A DNA stretch of 64,000 bases from CAZOOK01 sp964581385 (GCA_964581385.1 CAZOOK010000002.1:186001-250000), one strand, 5' to 3'. Shown: positions 36,955 to 46,891, counted from the first letter of the stretch. A program made the numbers and translations. The notes: generated by a model from the sequence alone, not told the origin.

Positions 36955-37874
36955 ACGTCGCCGACAATCTTCACTTCGGCGTCCAGCGTCACTCCGGCTT
37001 TCTCCTTCACGGTTGCGCGGATCAGTTCGATCAGCGCTTCCACATCCGCGGCGATGGCGCCAGCACGCGTGATGATGAAATTGGCGTGCTGCATTGATAC
37101 TTCGGCGCCGCCGACGCGCTGTCCTTTGAGGCCGCAGCTTTCGATCAACCGCGCCGCGTAGTCGCCGGGCGGATTCCTGAACGTGCTGCCTGCACTGGGC
37201 TTACCGACCGGCTGCGTCGCCTTGCGTTGCGCCAGCGAAGTCTTGGTGGCTTCAGCGTGTGAACCGTCGTCTGGTGCAACCGCGAAACGCGCGCCGAGAA
37301 AGCCGAGCACGTCCTCCGGTAAGCGCACGCTGCGATAGGCGACAGCAAACGCCGACGGCGGCAGCCATTGGGCACGACCGTCACGGTGCAGCACCTCGAC
37401 CTCGCGCACGACAACCCAGGTTTCGCCGCCCCAGGCGCCAGCGTTCATTGCCAGCGCGCCACCGACGGTGCCGGGAATTCCGGCCATGAAGCCGAGTCCC
37501 GCGAGTTGCTCGCGCTCCGCGAATTTCGCCAGCCGCGCGCAATGCACGCCAGCTTCGGCGTACACGATGACGGGACTCGGGACTCGGGGCTCTGGACGCG
37601 TGGAAGGTTCGATCCGAAGAGCATCCAACGCACCATGCAGGGCGATGACAGTGCCGCGGAAACCGCCGTCGCGCACTAGCAGATTGGAGCCGAGACCCAG
37701 CCACAGCACCGGCTCGTCGGACGGCAGGCTGCGCACGAAGCCGATCAGATCATCGCGATCCGCCGGCTCGAAATAGCGATCCGCCGGACCACCGACACGC
37801 CAGCTCGTATGAGACGCCAACGGCTCGCCGCTTCGCAGCGCACCGCGAGGAACATAAACCTGGGGTTCGGCCAT
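36936..37874 (-). CDS. murB: UDP-N-acetylenolpyruvoylglucosamine reductase
   Basis: A 312-residue FAD enzyme reducing UDP-GlcNAc-enolpyruvate to UDP-MurNAc. FAD-binding parts: HTSWRVGGPADRYF, LGLGSNLLVRDGGF and LGFMAGIPGTVGGALAMNAGAWGGE; catalytic parts: YRSVRLP and KPSAGSTFRNP. Residues about 94-101 (RPEPRVPSP) are encoded by a tandem GGGACTC repeat, a small insertion not expected in the fold. The C-terminus is encoded by a palindromic repeat. ATG at 37874 overlaps the murC stop; an adjacent GTG at 37877 is equally possible, with GGAGG upstream of both. Confidence 0.95.
   Translation of the reverse strand: MAEPQVYVPRGALRSGEPLASHTSWRVGGPADRYFEPADRDDLIGFVRSLPSDEPVLWLGLGSNLLVRDGGFRGTVIALHGALDALRIEPSTRPEPRVPSPVIVYAEAGVHCARLAKFAEREQLAGLGFMAGIPGTVGGALAMNAGAWGGETWVVVREVEVLHRDGRAQWLPPSAFAVAYRSVRLPEDVLGFLGARFAVAPDDGSHAEATKTSLAQRKATQPVGKPSAGSTFRNPPGDYAARLIESCGLKGQRVGGAEVSMQHANFIITRAGAIAADVEALIELIRATVKEKAGVTLDAEVKIVGDVVRSEG
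37571..37587. repeat. GGGACTC tandem repeat inside murB
   Basis: The 17-base sequence CGGGACTCGGGACTCGG is identical to 45351-45367 at the start of murF. A half copy (CCCGAGTCCCGG, opposite sense) lies near 37909 at the murC 3' end. All three fall within coding sequence. Confidence 0.75.
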
Positions 37875-39340
37875 CACGGCTGTCCTCCCGCTTCAGACTG
37901 CGTCTTCCCGAGTCCCGGCTTCTTCTGCGTCAACAGCGCAGGCAGCTGCCCGATATCGCCGGCACCCATGCCGAGCAAAACGTCGCCATCGCGGACAATG
38001 GCGGCCAGCGCGTCCGGTAATTCGGCGACACGGTGCACGAATACCGGCTCGACGCGTCCGCGTACACGGATGCCGCGTGCGAGCGCGCGGCCATCAGCAT
38101 CGGCGATCGGTTCCTCGCCAGCGGCATAGACTTCGGTCAGTAGCAGTACATCGGTGTCCGCGAGCACAGCGCAGAAATCGTCGAACAGGTCTCGCGTGCG
38201 TGTGTAACGGTGCGGCTGAAAAGCGACGACCAGGCGACGCCCCGGGTACGCGCCGCGAATCGCGGCGATGGTCGCAGCCAGCTCGCGCGGGTGGTGACCA
38301 TAGTCATCGACAACCCGAACGGTGGCGCCGCCGATCCGCAAATCGCCGTGCGATTCGCAGCGGCGGCCGACGCCCTGGAAACCGGCGAACGCACGACGCA
38401 CGGCGTCGATACTTACGTCGAGCTCGCGTGCGACCGCCACCGCCGCCAACGCATTCTGCACGTTGTGCCGGCCCGGTAGATTGAGGCGTAGCGGCTCGCG
38501 CGCGCCATCCGGCAGCACCACGGTGAATTCACTGCCATCGCTGTCGAAACGAATATCTTCGGCGCGCAGATCCGCAGGCGTATCGAGTCCATAGGTAACG
38601 ATCGGCCGCCCCAGTACGGGGAGCAGTTCGCTGACCACCGGATCGTCGGCGCACAGTACGGCGAGCCCATAGAACGGCAGCCGGTGCAGAAATTCGACAA
38701 AGGTGGCCTTCAGCCGGCGGAAATCGCCGCCATAGGTTTCCAGATGATCGGCGTCGATGTTGGTGACGACCGCAATCATTGGCGTCAGATGCAGAAAACT
38801 GGCATCACTTTCGTCCGCTTCGGCCACCAGATATTGCCCGGCGCCGAGTCGCGCGTTGGTGCCGACGCTCTTCAAACGCCCGCCGACGACAAAGGTCGGA
38901 TCGAGGCCGCCCTCGGCGAGCACGCTGGCAACGAGACTGGTCGTCGTCGTTTTGCCATGCGTACCGGCAATCGCGATGCCATAACGGAAGCGCATCAGCT
39001 CCGCCAGCATTTCCGCGCGCCGCACGATCGGGATCAGCGCTTCGCGCGCTGCGCGCAGTTCCGGATTCTCTTCGCTGATCGCAGTCGACACCACAACGAC
39101 ATCGGCGTCGTTGACGCGCGTGGCGTCGTGTCCGTACGCGATTTGCGCGCCGAGGTTTTGCAAGCGGCGCGTCGCTGCGCTTTCCTTGAGATCGGAACCG
39201 GACACTTGATAGCCGAGATTCAGCAGCACCTCGGCAATCCCGGCCATGCCTGAACCGCCGATGCCGAGCATGTGAATGCGGCGTACGCGACGCATCGGCT
39301 GTGCAGCCAGCGCAGCGGTGGTGGTGCCCGTGCTCAGCAC
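37874..39340 (-). CDS. murC: UDP-N-acetylmuramate--L-alanine ligase
   Basis: A 488-residue Mur ligase adding L-alanine to UDP-MurNAc. N-terminal Rossmann motif HMLGIGGSGMAGIAEVL, ATP loop GTHGKTT (126-132), central VVTNIDADHLETYGGDF and C-terminal DDYGHHPREL all fit MurC. A GTG at 39340 is the chosen start: GGAGG lies seven bases upstream and the gene then overlaps murG by seven bases. An ATG 15 codons later would start nearer the Rossmann fold but lacks a ribosome site. Confidence 0.96.
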   Translation of the reverse strand: MLSTGTTTAALAAQPMRRVRRIHMLGIGGSGMAGIAEVLLNLGYQVSGSDLKESAATRRLQNLGAQIAYGHDATRVNDADVVVVSTAISEENPELRAAREALIPIVRRAEMLAELMRFRYGIAIAGTHGKTTTTSLVASVLAEGGLDPTFVVGGRLKSVGTNARLGAGQYLVAEADESDASFLHLTPMIAVVTNIDADHLETYGGDFRRLKATFVEFLHRLPFYGLAVLCADDPVVSELLPVLGRPIVTYGLDTPADLRAEDIRFDSDGSEFTVVLPDGAREPLRLNLPGRHNVQNALAAVAVARELDVSIDAVRRAFAGFQGVGRRCESHGDLRIGGATVRVVDDYGHHPRELAATIAAIRGAYPGRRLVVAFQPHRYTRTRDLFDDFCAVLADTDVLLLTEVYAAGEEPIADADGRALARGIRVRGRVEPVFVHRVAELPDALAAIVRDGDVLLGMGAGDIGQLPALLTQKKPGLGKTQSEAGGQP

Positions 39341-40398
39341 GGCACGGCCTCCGCAATGCAGACATCCGCGATCGCGCGATTCGCGCCCGGCCACGCCGCG
39401 CGACGAGCGGCGCGTGCCATCTCGACGAGTCGTGTCGGCTGCGCGAACAGTGCGCCGAGCATTTCGGCCAGCCGGTCCGCATCGAGTTGAGGCTCCGGCA
39501 CCATCAACGCCGCGCCGGCATCGACGAGATACTGGCCGTTGCACGTCTGGTGATCGTCCACCGCATATGGAAACGGTACCAACAGTGCGGCGCAACCGGC
39601 CGCCGCGAGTTCCGCGACCGTCGAAGCGCCCGCACGGCACACGACTAGATCCGCCCAACTATAGGCGGCCGCCATGTCGTCGATGAACGCCGTGACTTCA
39701 GCGACCACCCCGACTCCGGCGTACGCGGCCTGCGCGACATCAAGTGTGCGGCCCGCTTGATGGCATACCTGCGGACGTTGCGCCGCGGACAGCCGAGACA
39801 GTGCGGCGGGCACCAGCTCGTTGAGCGCGCGCGCGCCTTGGCTGCCGCCAAGCACGAGCAGCCGCGGCGGCACCGTAGCGCCGACGGCACGCGCAACAGC
39901 ATCGGGAATTTCGGAAAAGCCGGCGCGCACCGGATTGCCGACGGTAACGCCGTTGCGAAATGTATTCGGGAAGGCTTGCAACACTCTGCGCGCGATGCGC
40001 GCGAGCAAACGGTTGGTCAAGCCGGCGATCGCATTCTGCTCGTGGATGACCAGTGGCCGGCGTGATAGCCAAGTGGCGAAACCACCCGGTCCTGCCGCGA
40101 AACCGCCCATGCCGAGCACGACCTCGGGTTGGCGGCGGTGCAACGCCGCAAGGGCATCGCGCAGCGCGCGAACCAGCAGCAGTGGTGCCGCCAGCCAGCG
40201 CAACAGACCCTTGCCACGCAGGCCTTGTACGCGGATGAATTCGATCTCTATCCCATGCCGCGGCACCGTGCGCGACTCGAAGCTGTCCGGCGCACCCATC
40301 CACACCACTTCGTGTCCGCCGGCGCGTAGCACTTGCGCAACCGCAAGCGCGGGATAGACATGACCACCAGTGCCGCCCGCCATGATCATGATTTTCAT
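39334..40398 (-). CDS. murG: Lipid II synthase, GlcNAc transferase MurG
   Basis: A 354-residue GT28 enzyme that adds GlcNAc to lipid I on the inner leaflet. Motifs: MAGGTGGHVYPALAVA, GMGGFAAGPGGF, HEQNAIAGLTNRLLARIARRV (taken in parts), VLGGSQGARALNE and the donor site CRAGASTVAELAAAG. It overlaps ftsW by four bases and murC by seven, consistent with one polycistronic unit. Confidence 0.97.
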   Translation of the reverse strand: MKIMIMAGGTGGHVYPALAVAQVLRAGGHEVVWMGAPDSFESRTVPRHGIEIEFIRVQGLRGKGLLRWLAAPLLLVRALRDALAALHRRQPEVVLGMGGFAAGPGGFATWLSRRPLVIHEQNAIAGLTNRLLARIARRVLQAFPNTFRNGVTVGNPVRAGFSEIPDAVARAVGATVPPRLLVLGGSQGARALNELVPAALSRLSAAQRPQVCHQAGRTLDVAQAAYAGVGVVAEVTAFIDDMAAAYSWADLVVCRAGASTVAELAAAGCAALLVPFPYAVDDHQTCNGQYLVDAGAALMVPEPQLDADRLAEMLGALFAQPTRLVEMARAARRAAWPGANRAIADVCIAEAVPC

Positions 40399-41579
40399 GC
40401 GCGCGCACCCGCAACTCTGGGCGCATAGTCGCGACGGCTCGCCGCCGGATGGCCGGCGCGCGCAAGTCGGTTTTCGTGATCGACACGCAGGATCAACGCA
40501 ACCATCACACAGACCGTGAGCAAGCTGCTGCCGCCGTAGCTGATGAAAGGCAGCGTCAGACCTTTGGTGGGCAGCATGCCCATGTTGACGGCCATGTTGA
40601 TTGCGGCCTGCATGCCAAGCCAGCTCGATAGGCCGTAACAGAGATACGCCGGAAAACGTGCGCCCTGCCGCTCCGCTTCGCCGCCGATCATGAACCCGCG
40701 CCAGACGACGAGGCCGAACAGTGTGATCAGTACGACAACGCCGATCAGGCCGAATTCTTCGGCGAGGATCGCGAAGATAAAGTCGGTGTGCATTTCCGGC
40801 AGGTACAGCAGCTTCTGCACGCTGTTGCCGAGGCCGACGCCGAACAATTCGCCGCGACCGACCGCGATCAGCGACTGCGTCAACTGCCAGCCGCTGTTGT
40901 TGGGATCGGCCCAGGGATTGATGAAAGTCAGCAAACGCCGCACGCGGTAGGGCGCCGCGACCGCGATCAGGGCCAGCAGCGTGGCAGTGATGCCGAAGAT
41001 GCCGCCGAGATACAGCAGCCGCGCACCGCCGATGAACAGCATCACCAGCGCGACCGTGATGAGGATCGCAGCGGCGCCGAAGTCAGGTTCCGCCAGCAAC
41101 AGCAAGCTCGCGACTCCGAGCGGGATGAAGGGCGCCGCCAAGCCCATCAGGCTGGTTTGCAGGCGCACTTGGCGGCGCACGATATAACCGGCGAGATAAA
41201 CGATCACCGCGAGGCGCGCCGGCTCCGACGCTTGCAGACGGAACATGCCGAAGTCCAGCCATCGGCGCGAAGAATTGATCTTGAGACCGATGCCGGGGAT
41301 CAGTACTACCGCCAGCACCAACAGCGCGAACACCAGCAGCACTGGACCAAATTTTTCCCAGGTCGCCATTGGAATGGTGAAGACGGCAAGGCCGGCTGCC
41401 AGGCCGAGCGCGACGAAAACCATCTGGCGCTCGAAGAAGAACAGCGGATGACCCGACAGCTTTTCGCCCACTGCAACGGACGCCGACGCGACCATCACCA
41501 ATCCCCAGCTGAGCAGGGCCGCAACGGCAGCGCAGAACACGCTATCGAGACCGTAGCGAGCACGCGGCAGCCAGGCCAT
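40395..41579 (-). CDS. ftsW: Septal peptidoglycan polymerase FtsW
   Basis: A 394-residue SEDS-family glycosyltransferase that polymerises lipid II together with FtsI. About ten membrane segments are present. Family motifs: KINSSRRWLDFGMFRLQASE, LLLAEPDFGAAAI, GWQLTQSLIAVGRGELFGVG and the C-terminal NMGMLPTKGLTLPFISYGG. The start overlaps the murD stop by one base. Confidence 0.97.
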   Translation of the reverse strand: MAWLPRARYGLDSVFCAAVAALLSWGLVMVASASVAVGEKLSGHPLFFFERQMVFVALGLAAGLAVFTIPMATWEKFGPVLLVFALLVLAVVLIPGIGLKINSSRRWLDFGMFRLQASEPARLAVIVYLAGYIVRRQVRLQTSLMGLAAPFIPLGVASLLLLAEPDFGAAAILITVALVMLFIGGARLLYLGGIFGITATLLALIAVAAPYRVRRLLTFINPWADPNNSGWQLTQSLIAVGRGELFGVGLGNSVQKLLYLPEMHTDFIFAILAEEFGLIGVVVLITLFGLVVWRGFMIGGEAERQGARFPAYLCYGLSSWLGMQAAINMAVNMGMLPTKGLTLPFISYGGSSLLTVCVMVALILRVDHENRLARAGHPAASRRDYAPRVAGARA

Positions 41580-42916
41580 CAGCCGTTCCCCCGTGCCAGT
41601 GCGCGGAAGCGGTCGCCGCGCTCTTCGTAGTTCTTGAACTGGTCGAGGCTGGCGCAGGCTGGCGACAGCAGTACGCGATCGCCGGACTGAGCAAGTTGAC
41701 GCGCCAGCGCGACCGCCGCGGCGAGATCGGGCACGCGCCGCACCGGCATACAGCCGGCGAGATCATGTTCGATCCGCTCGGCATCCTGACCGAACAGGAT
41801 CGCCACGCGTGCCTTCTGGGCGAGCGGCGCGCGTAGGCCAGTGAAATCCTGACCTTTCCCTTGACCGCCGCCGAGCCAGACCAGCGGACCCGCCAGTCCC
41901 TGCAGCGCGGCGAGCGTCGCACCGACGTTGGTCCCCTTGGAATCATTGATCCAGGTAATACCGTCGTTCTCCGCGACCCATTCGCAGCGGTGCGGCAGCC
42001 CCTTGAAAGTGCGCATGGCTTCGATGCTCGCGGCGCGCGGAACAGCCGCCGCGTCGGCCAGCGCTAGCGCAGCAAGCGCATTGGCGACGTTGTGCATGCC
42101 CTGAATCTTCAGCGCGGATAGCGGCAGCAACGCCTCGTCGCCGACCGCGATCCAGGCCTGGCCATCGCGCTCGACGACGCCGTAGTGTCCGGCGGTCGGC
42201 GCATCGAGACCGAAGCTGACGACACGCCGCGCGGTATGTGCGCCGGTGTGGGTGGCGCGATCGTCGCGATTGACGACGGCGACCTGCGCGCGGCTGAAGA
42301 TACGCGCCTTGGCGGCGATGTAACGCTCCAACGAACCATGGCGATCGAGATGGTCCGGCGAGATGTTCAGCATCGTCGCCGCGGCCAACTTCAGACTCTC
42401 CGTGGTTTCGAGCTGGAAACTTGACAACTCCAATACATAGAGCTGCGCTGCATCATCGAGCAGATCCAGCGCTGGAGTGCCGAGATTGCCGCCGACGCCG
42501 ACATTCAGTGCCGCAACCCGCGCCATTTCACCGACCAGCGTAGTGACAGTGCTCTTGCCGTTGCTGCCGGTAATACCAATCACCGGCGCATGCGCCGCAC
42601 GCGCGAACAGCTCGATGTCACCGATGATTTCCACCTTCGCGGCGCGCAGTTTGGAAATGAACGGATCGTCGAGCGGGACGCCCGGCGACACCACTGCGAA
42701 CGCATATTGCGAAAGCGGTTCGGTGGCCGTGAAACCGCCCACCAGGAAGGTGCCGTCCGGAATCTCTGCACGCAGTGCGGTCAGCCCTGGTGGATCCTGG
42801 CTCGAATCGGTCAATCCCAGGCGCGCGCCTTCGCGTGCAAGATGGCGCGCACTGGAGCTGCCGCTTTTGCCCAGCCCGACGATGATTGCTTTGCATCCTT
42901 CGTGGCGTCTGGCCAT
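41579..42916 (-). CDS. murD: UDP-N-acetylmuramoylalanine--D-glutamate ligase
   Basis: A 445-residue Mur ligase adding D-glutamate. Rossmann start IIVGLGKSGSSSARHL, ATP loop GITGSNGKSTVTTL (117-123 core), LNISPDHLDRHGS and the C-terminal LLSPACASLDQFKNYEERG that is specific for MurD. ATG at 42916 shares one base with the mraY stop (TGATG). The frame is open far upstream through mraY, but that part is out of family. Confidence 0.97.
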   Translation of the reverse strand: MARRHEGCKAIIVGLGKSGSSSARHLAREGARLGLTDSSQDPPGLTALRAEIPDGTFLVGGFTATEPLSQYAFAVVSPGVPLDDPFISKLRAAKVEIIGDIELFARAAHAPVIGITGSNGKSTVTTLVGEMARVAALNVGVGGNLGTPALDLLDDAAQLYVLELSSFQLETTESLKLAAATMLNISPDHLDRHGSLERYIAAKARIFSRAQVAVVNRDDRATHTGAHTARRVVSFGLDAPTAGHYGVVERDGQAWIAVGDEALLPLSALKIQGMHNVANALAALALADAAAVPRAASIEAMRTFKGLPHRCEWVAENDGITWINDSKGTNVGATLAALQGLAGPLVWLGGGQGKGQDFTGLRAPLAQKARVAILFGQDAERIEHDLAGCMPVRRVPDLAAAVALARQLAQSGDRVLLSPACASLDQFKNYEERGDRFRALARGNG

Positions 42917-44001
42917 CACCGCACCTTCAGCGTCGAAAGACCTACCAGCACGAGGATCAGCGTGACGATCCAGAATCGCACGATGATCTTCGGCTCCGGC
43001 CAGCCCTTGAGTTCGTAATGATGGTGCAACGGAGCCATGCGAAAAATGCGCTTGCCTCCGCTGTACTTGAAGTACATGACCTGCAAAGCGACGGAGACTG
43101 TCTCGGCAACGAATACGCCGCCCATGATCGCGAGCACAATTTCCTGCCGCACGAGCACCGCGACGACGCCAAGCGCCGCGCCGAGCGCGAGCGCCCCGAT
43201 GTCGCCCATGAACACTTGCGCGGGATAGGCGTTGAACCAAAGGAAGCCGAGTCCCGCGCCGGCGATCGCCGTGCAAAATATCGCGATCTCGCCGACACCG
43301 ACGATGTACGGAATACCGAGATACGTGGCGATCTTGACGTTGCCAGTGCAGTACGCAAACACAGCGAGCGCGGAAGCGACGAGCACGGCTGGCATGATCG
43401 CGAGTCCGTCGAGTCCGTCGGTGAGATTCACGGCGTTGCTGCTGCCGACGATGACCAGATACGACCACGGGATAAACATCCAGCCGAGCTGCACCGCGAC
43501 TTCCTTGACCATCGGCGCAATCAGCGTCGTCTCCAGCGGCGTCTTCGCGGTCAGATAAATGCCAGTGGAGGTCGCCAATCCGGCCAGCGACAACCAGAAA
43601 TATTTCTGCTTGGGCGGCAGACCTTTGGGATTTTTGCGCACGATCTTCAGCCAGTCGTCGGCAAACCCGACCGCGCCGAAGCTGATAGTCACGAACAACG
43701 CGAACCAGACGAAGCGGTTGCTCAGATCGGACCACAGCAGCGTGGCGATCACGATCGCAGCGAGAATCATCGCACCGCCCATCGTCGGCGTGCCGGTCTT
43801 CTTCAGATGGCTCTGCGGACCGTCGCTGCGCACGATCTGACCGAACTTGAGAATCTGCAGCCGGCGGATGATCCACGGACCGCACAGGAAGCAGAACAGC
43901 AGCGCGGTGAGCACACCAAGAATGGCGCGGAACGTCAGATAGCCGAACAGATTGAAGCCGCTGACGTAGTGACGCAGATATTCGGATAGAGCGTAGAGCA
44001 T
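42916..44001 (-). CDS. mraY: Phospho-MurNAc-pentapeptide translocase MraY
   Basis: A 361-residue membrane enzyme that makes lipid I by joining UDP-MurNAc-pentapeptide to undecaprenyl phosphate. Ten membrane segments. Catalytic parts: FADDWLKI, NLTDGLDGLA, NAYPAQVFMGDIGALALG and the MAPLHHHYELKGWPE loop. ATG at 44001 overlaps the murF stop and has GGGAG upstream. Confidence 0.98.
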   Translation of the reverse strand: MLYALSEYLRHYVSGFNLFGYLTFRAILGVLTALLFCFLCGPWIIRRLQILKFGQIVRSDGPQSHLKKTGTPTMGGAMILAAIVIATLLWSDLSNRFVWFALFVTISFGAVGFADDWLKIVRKNPKGLPPKQKYFWLSLAGLATSTGIYLTAKTPLETTLIAPMVKEVAVQLGWMFIPWSYLVIVGSSNAVNLTDGLDGLAIMPAVLVASALAVFAYCTGNVKIATYLGIPYIVGVGEIAIFCTAIAGAGLGFLWFNAYPAQVFMGDIGALALGAALGVVAVLVRQEIVLAIMGGVFVAETVSVALQVMYFKYSGGKRIFRMAPLHHHYELKGWPEPKIIVRFWIVTLILVLVGLSTLKVR

Positions 44002-45371
44002 CAGTGCGCTCCCTCGACCACGGTGCCGCATAGCGCAGCAACCACGCGCTCCATACGCGACGAACGCGAACCTTTCACCAATACCGCGACACCGGCTCGC
44101 AGATCCGTATGCAGAGCATCGACCAATGTCTCGACGGAATCGAAATGGCGGCCCGTGCCGAAGCCCACTGATGCCAAGCGTGCCAAATCGCCGACCGTGT
44201 AGATGCGATCGATGCCAAGCCGCCGCGCCACGCAACCGGCTTCCTCGTGCAGCACTTCGGCGCCGGTGCCGAGCTCCTTCATGTCGCCGAGAACCAGCCA
44301 GCGCTGGCCGGGCAGGGTTGCGAGCAAATCGAGCGCGGCGCGCAACGAGGACGGATTGGCGTTGTAGGTGTCGTCGAGCAGGCGCGCGCCTTCGCGCGTC
44401 GTCTTCCAGTTCAGTCGGCCGGCAACTGGCTGCGCGCGCGACAGCGCGGCTGCAATCGCATCCACCGCAATGCCGAGTGCAACGCCGCCCGCTGCCGCTG
44501 CCAGCGCGTTGCTGACGTTGTGGCGACCCGCAAGTCGCAGCACTACTTCAGCGTGACCGTCCGGTGTCACCAGGCGGAAGTGTGTTTCGTCGGCTGCGAT
44601 TTGCACGCGTTCAGCGCGCACATCCGCGGAATCGACACAGCCGAAAGTGACAATCGACGCACGCTTCGCCAGATCGCGCCACAGCGGGGCGAACGTGTCA
44701 TCGGCATTGATCACGGCGACGCCGCCGTCGAGTGCGGCAAATAATTCGCCCTTGCCGTGCGCGACGCCTTCACGCGAACCGAAACCTTCCAGGTGTGCGT
44801 CGCCGGCCATCGTCACAATGCCGATGTCCGGCTTTGCGATCGCCGCCAAGTGCGCGATCTCGGCAGGATGGTTCGCGCCCATCTCGATGACGGCAGTGCG
44901 ATGTTCAGCACGCAAGCGCAGCAGCGTCAGCGGCACGCCGATGTGATTGTTCAGATTGCCCTCCGTCGCCAGCACTGGTCCGCGCGCGGCCACTACCTCG
45001 GCGAGCAATTGCTTGGTGGTGGTCTTGCCGTTGCTACCGGTGACCGCGACCACTGGCACACCAGCGTCCGCGCGCCAGCTCGCAGCGTAGGCTTGCAGCG
45101 CGATCAGCGTATCCGGTACGACGATCTGAGCAGGACCGCTGTCAATCGCGCGCGACACGATGCAGCCGGCGGCGCCTAGACTGGTGGCGCGCAACACGAA
45201 ATCGTGGCCGTCGAAGCGATCTCCCTTGAGCGCGACGAACAAATCTTTGGCACCGAGTTGGCGCGTGTCGGTGACGACGCGCACAAATGCGGCATCGGCG
45301 CCATGCAGCGTGGCACCGATGCGACGGACGACGTCGGACAGCTTTTCCATCGGGACTCGGGACTCGGTCAT
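44001..45371 (-). CDS. murF: UDP-MurNAc-tripeptide--D-Ala-D-Ala ligase
   Basis: A 456-residue Mur ligase adding the D-Ala-D-Ala made by Ddl. ATP loop GSNGKTTT (112-119), VIEMGANHPAEIAHL, NVSNALAAAAG and DDTYNANPSSLRAALD are typical. The ATG at 45371 has AGAAGG upstream and overlaps murE as ATGA. Residues 2-7 (TESRVP) are encoded by a GGGACTC tandem repeat shared with murB. A second ATG at codon 8 would remove it but lacks a ribosome site. Confidence 0.96.
   Translation of the reverse strand: MTESRVPMEKLSDVVRRIGATLHGADAAFVRVVTDTRQLGAKDLFVALKGDRFDGHDFVLRATSLGAAGCIVSRAIDSGPAQIVVPDTLIALQAYAASWRADAGVPVVAVTGSNGKTTTKQLLAEVVAARGPVLATEGNLNNHIGVPLTLLRLRAEHRTAVIEMGANHPAEIAHLAAIAKPDIGIVTMAGDAHLEGFGSREGVAHGKGELFAALDGGVAVINADDTFAPLWRDLAKRASIVTFGCVDSADVRAERVQIAADETHFRLVTPDGHAEVVLRLAGRHNVSNALAAAAGGVALGIAVDAIAAALSRAQPVAGRLNWKTTREGARLLDDTYNANPSSLRAALDLLATLPGQRWLVLGDMKELGTGAEVLHEEAGCVARRLGIDRIYTVGDLARLASVGFGTGRHFDSVETLVDALHTDLRAGVAVLVKGSRSSRMERVVAALCGTVVEGAH
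45351..45367. repeat. GGGACTC tandem repeat at the murF start
   Basis: Identical 17 bases to 37571-37587 in murB. It encodes the six residues after the initiator Met of MurF. Confidence 0.75.
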
Positions 45372-46891
45372 TGACCTTCTCCCGCCCCAAGCAAGTTCGC
45401 GACGAAGCGACGGTCGGAGAAATCACGGCGATCGTTGCCGTAGATCTGGTAGTCCTCGTGACCTTTGCCGGCGATGAGAACGACGTCGTCGGCAGTAGCG
45501 TTGTGCACGGCGGCTGTGATCGCGCGGGCGCGATCGTGCTCGATCGTCACCTTCGCGCGATGTTCGCCGGCGACGCCGGTGAGAATCTCGGCGACGATTG
45601 CCGCGGGTGCTTCGCTGCGCGGATTGTCGTCCGTGAGGATCACGGCGTCCGCCAGCTCAGCGGCGGCGGCGCCCATCAGCGGCCGTTTGCCACGATCGCG
45701 GTCGCCGCCACAGCCGAACACGCAGATGAGCTTGCCACTCACGTGCGGCCGCAGCGCGGTGAGTGCATGCCTGAGAGCCTGAGGCGTGTGCGCGTAATCG
45801 ACAACGACCGTTGCCGTGGCTCGCGGTCCGCTGAATGTTTCCATCCGCCCCGGCACGGTGCGCGCCTGCGCCAGCGCGGCGACAGCATCGGCGAGCTTTG
45901 CCCCACGCACCAGCAGTGCGGCAAGCGCGGCAAGCAGGTTGCAGGCGTTGAAACGCCCGAGCAGACGGCTGTCGAACGTCGCCGCGCCCCAGCTCGAATC
46001 GAAATGGACACGCAAGCCATCGCGGCGGGTTTCAACTTCGCGCGCAAGCAACCAGCGCCCGCGGCCATTCGCGCCGAACCCATAGACCGTGACTTGCGAA
46101 TCCGGACGCTCTGCCTGCAGCGCTTCGTCGGCCCAACGCGCGCCCCAGGGATCATCGCGATTGAGCACGATCGCCTGCGGCGCGCAATCGAAGAACAGCT
46201 TGCGCTTGGCGGCCGCGTAATCCTCAACCGTGCCGTGGTAGTCGAGATGATCGCGACCCACATTGGTCAACACGGCAACGCCAAAGCGCACACCGGCAAC
46301 GCGCGACTGATCGAGCGCGTGCGATGACACTTCCATCGCGCAGGCCGACGCGCCATCGCGCAGCAGTTCCGCGAGATTGCGCTGCACGGATATTGCGTCG
46401 GCCGTCGTGTGGCTGGCGTCGGCCAGGCTCGTAAGACGACCGAAGCCGATCGTGCCGAGATAGCCACAGGGCACGCCGAGCGCCTCGAAACCCTGCGCGA
46501 TCAGGTGCGCGGTGGAAGTCTTGCCGTCAGTGCCGGTGACGCCGGCAACGAACAGCTGCGCACTTGGATCACCGTAGTAGCGTGCCGCGATCTCGCCCGC
46601 GCGTGCACCAAGGCGATCGACGGCCACCGCCGGCACCGGTAACACGGGAGCAGAAACACCATCGAGCGGCTCCCACGCCACGGCAGCCGCACCGCGCGCC
46701 AGCGCTTGCTGGACGTGCACCAGACCATGCTCGCGGGTGCCGCGCACGGCGAGAAACAGCATGCCGGGTTCAATCGCGCGGCTGTCGAGCGAAAGACCAC
46801 CGATCGCGCAATCCGGAATGGAATCCGCATAACCCGCCAGCAGATCGCGCAGCGAGCGACGCGTCACCAAAAACGGTGCCGGTGCGTTCAC
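45368..46891 (-). CDS. murE: UDP-MurNAc-dipeptide--meso-diaminopimelate ligase
   Basis: A 507-residue Mur ligase adding the third stem residue. ATP loop GTDGKTST (120-127), LTNVGRDHLDYHG, DYAHTPQALRHAL. The motif LTDDNPRSEAP marks meso-diaminopimelate specificity, while lysine-type enzymes differ at this site. It overlaps ftsI by four bases and murF by four. Confidence 0.97.
   Translation of the reverse strand: MNAPAPFLVTRRSLRDLLAGYADSIPDCAIGGLSLDSRAIEPGMLFLAVRGTREHGLVHVQQALARGAAAVAWEPLDGVSAPVLPVPAVAVDRLGARAGEIAARYYGDPSAQLFVAGVTGTDGKTSTAHLIAQGFEALGVPCGYLGTIGFGRLTSLADASHTTADAISVQRNLAELLRDGASACAMEVSSHALDQSRVAGVRFGVAVLTNVGRDHLDYHGTVEDYAAAKRKLFFDCAPQAIVLNRDDPWGARWADEALQAERPDSQVTVYGFGANGRGRWLLAREVETRRDGLRVHFDSSWGAATFDSRLLGRFNACNLLAALAALLVRGAKLADAVAALAQARTVPGRMETFSGPRATATVVVDYAHTPQALRHALTALRPHVSGKLICVFGCGGDRDRGKRPLMGAAAAELADAVILTDDNPRSEAPAAIVAEILTGVAGEHRAKVTIEHDRARAITAAVHNATADDVVLIAGKGHEDYQIYGNDRRDFSDRRFVANLLGAGEGQ

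Noticed and set aside
42886..43989. A 367-codon plus-strand frame opposite mraY
   Set aside because: Antisense shadow of mraY, with low-complexity charged sequence.
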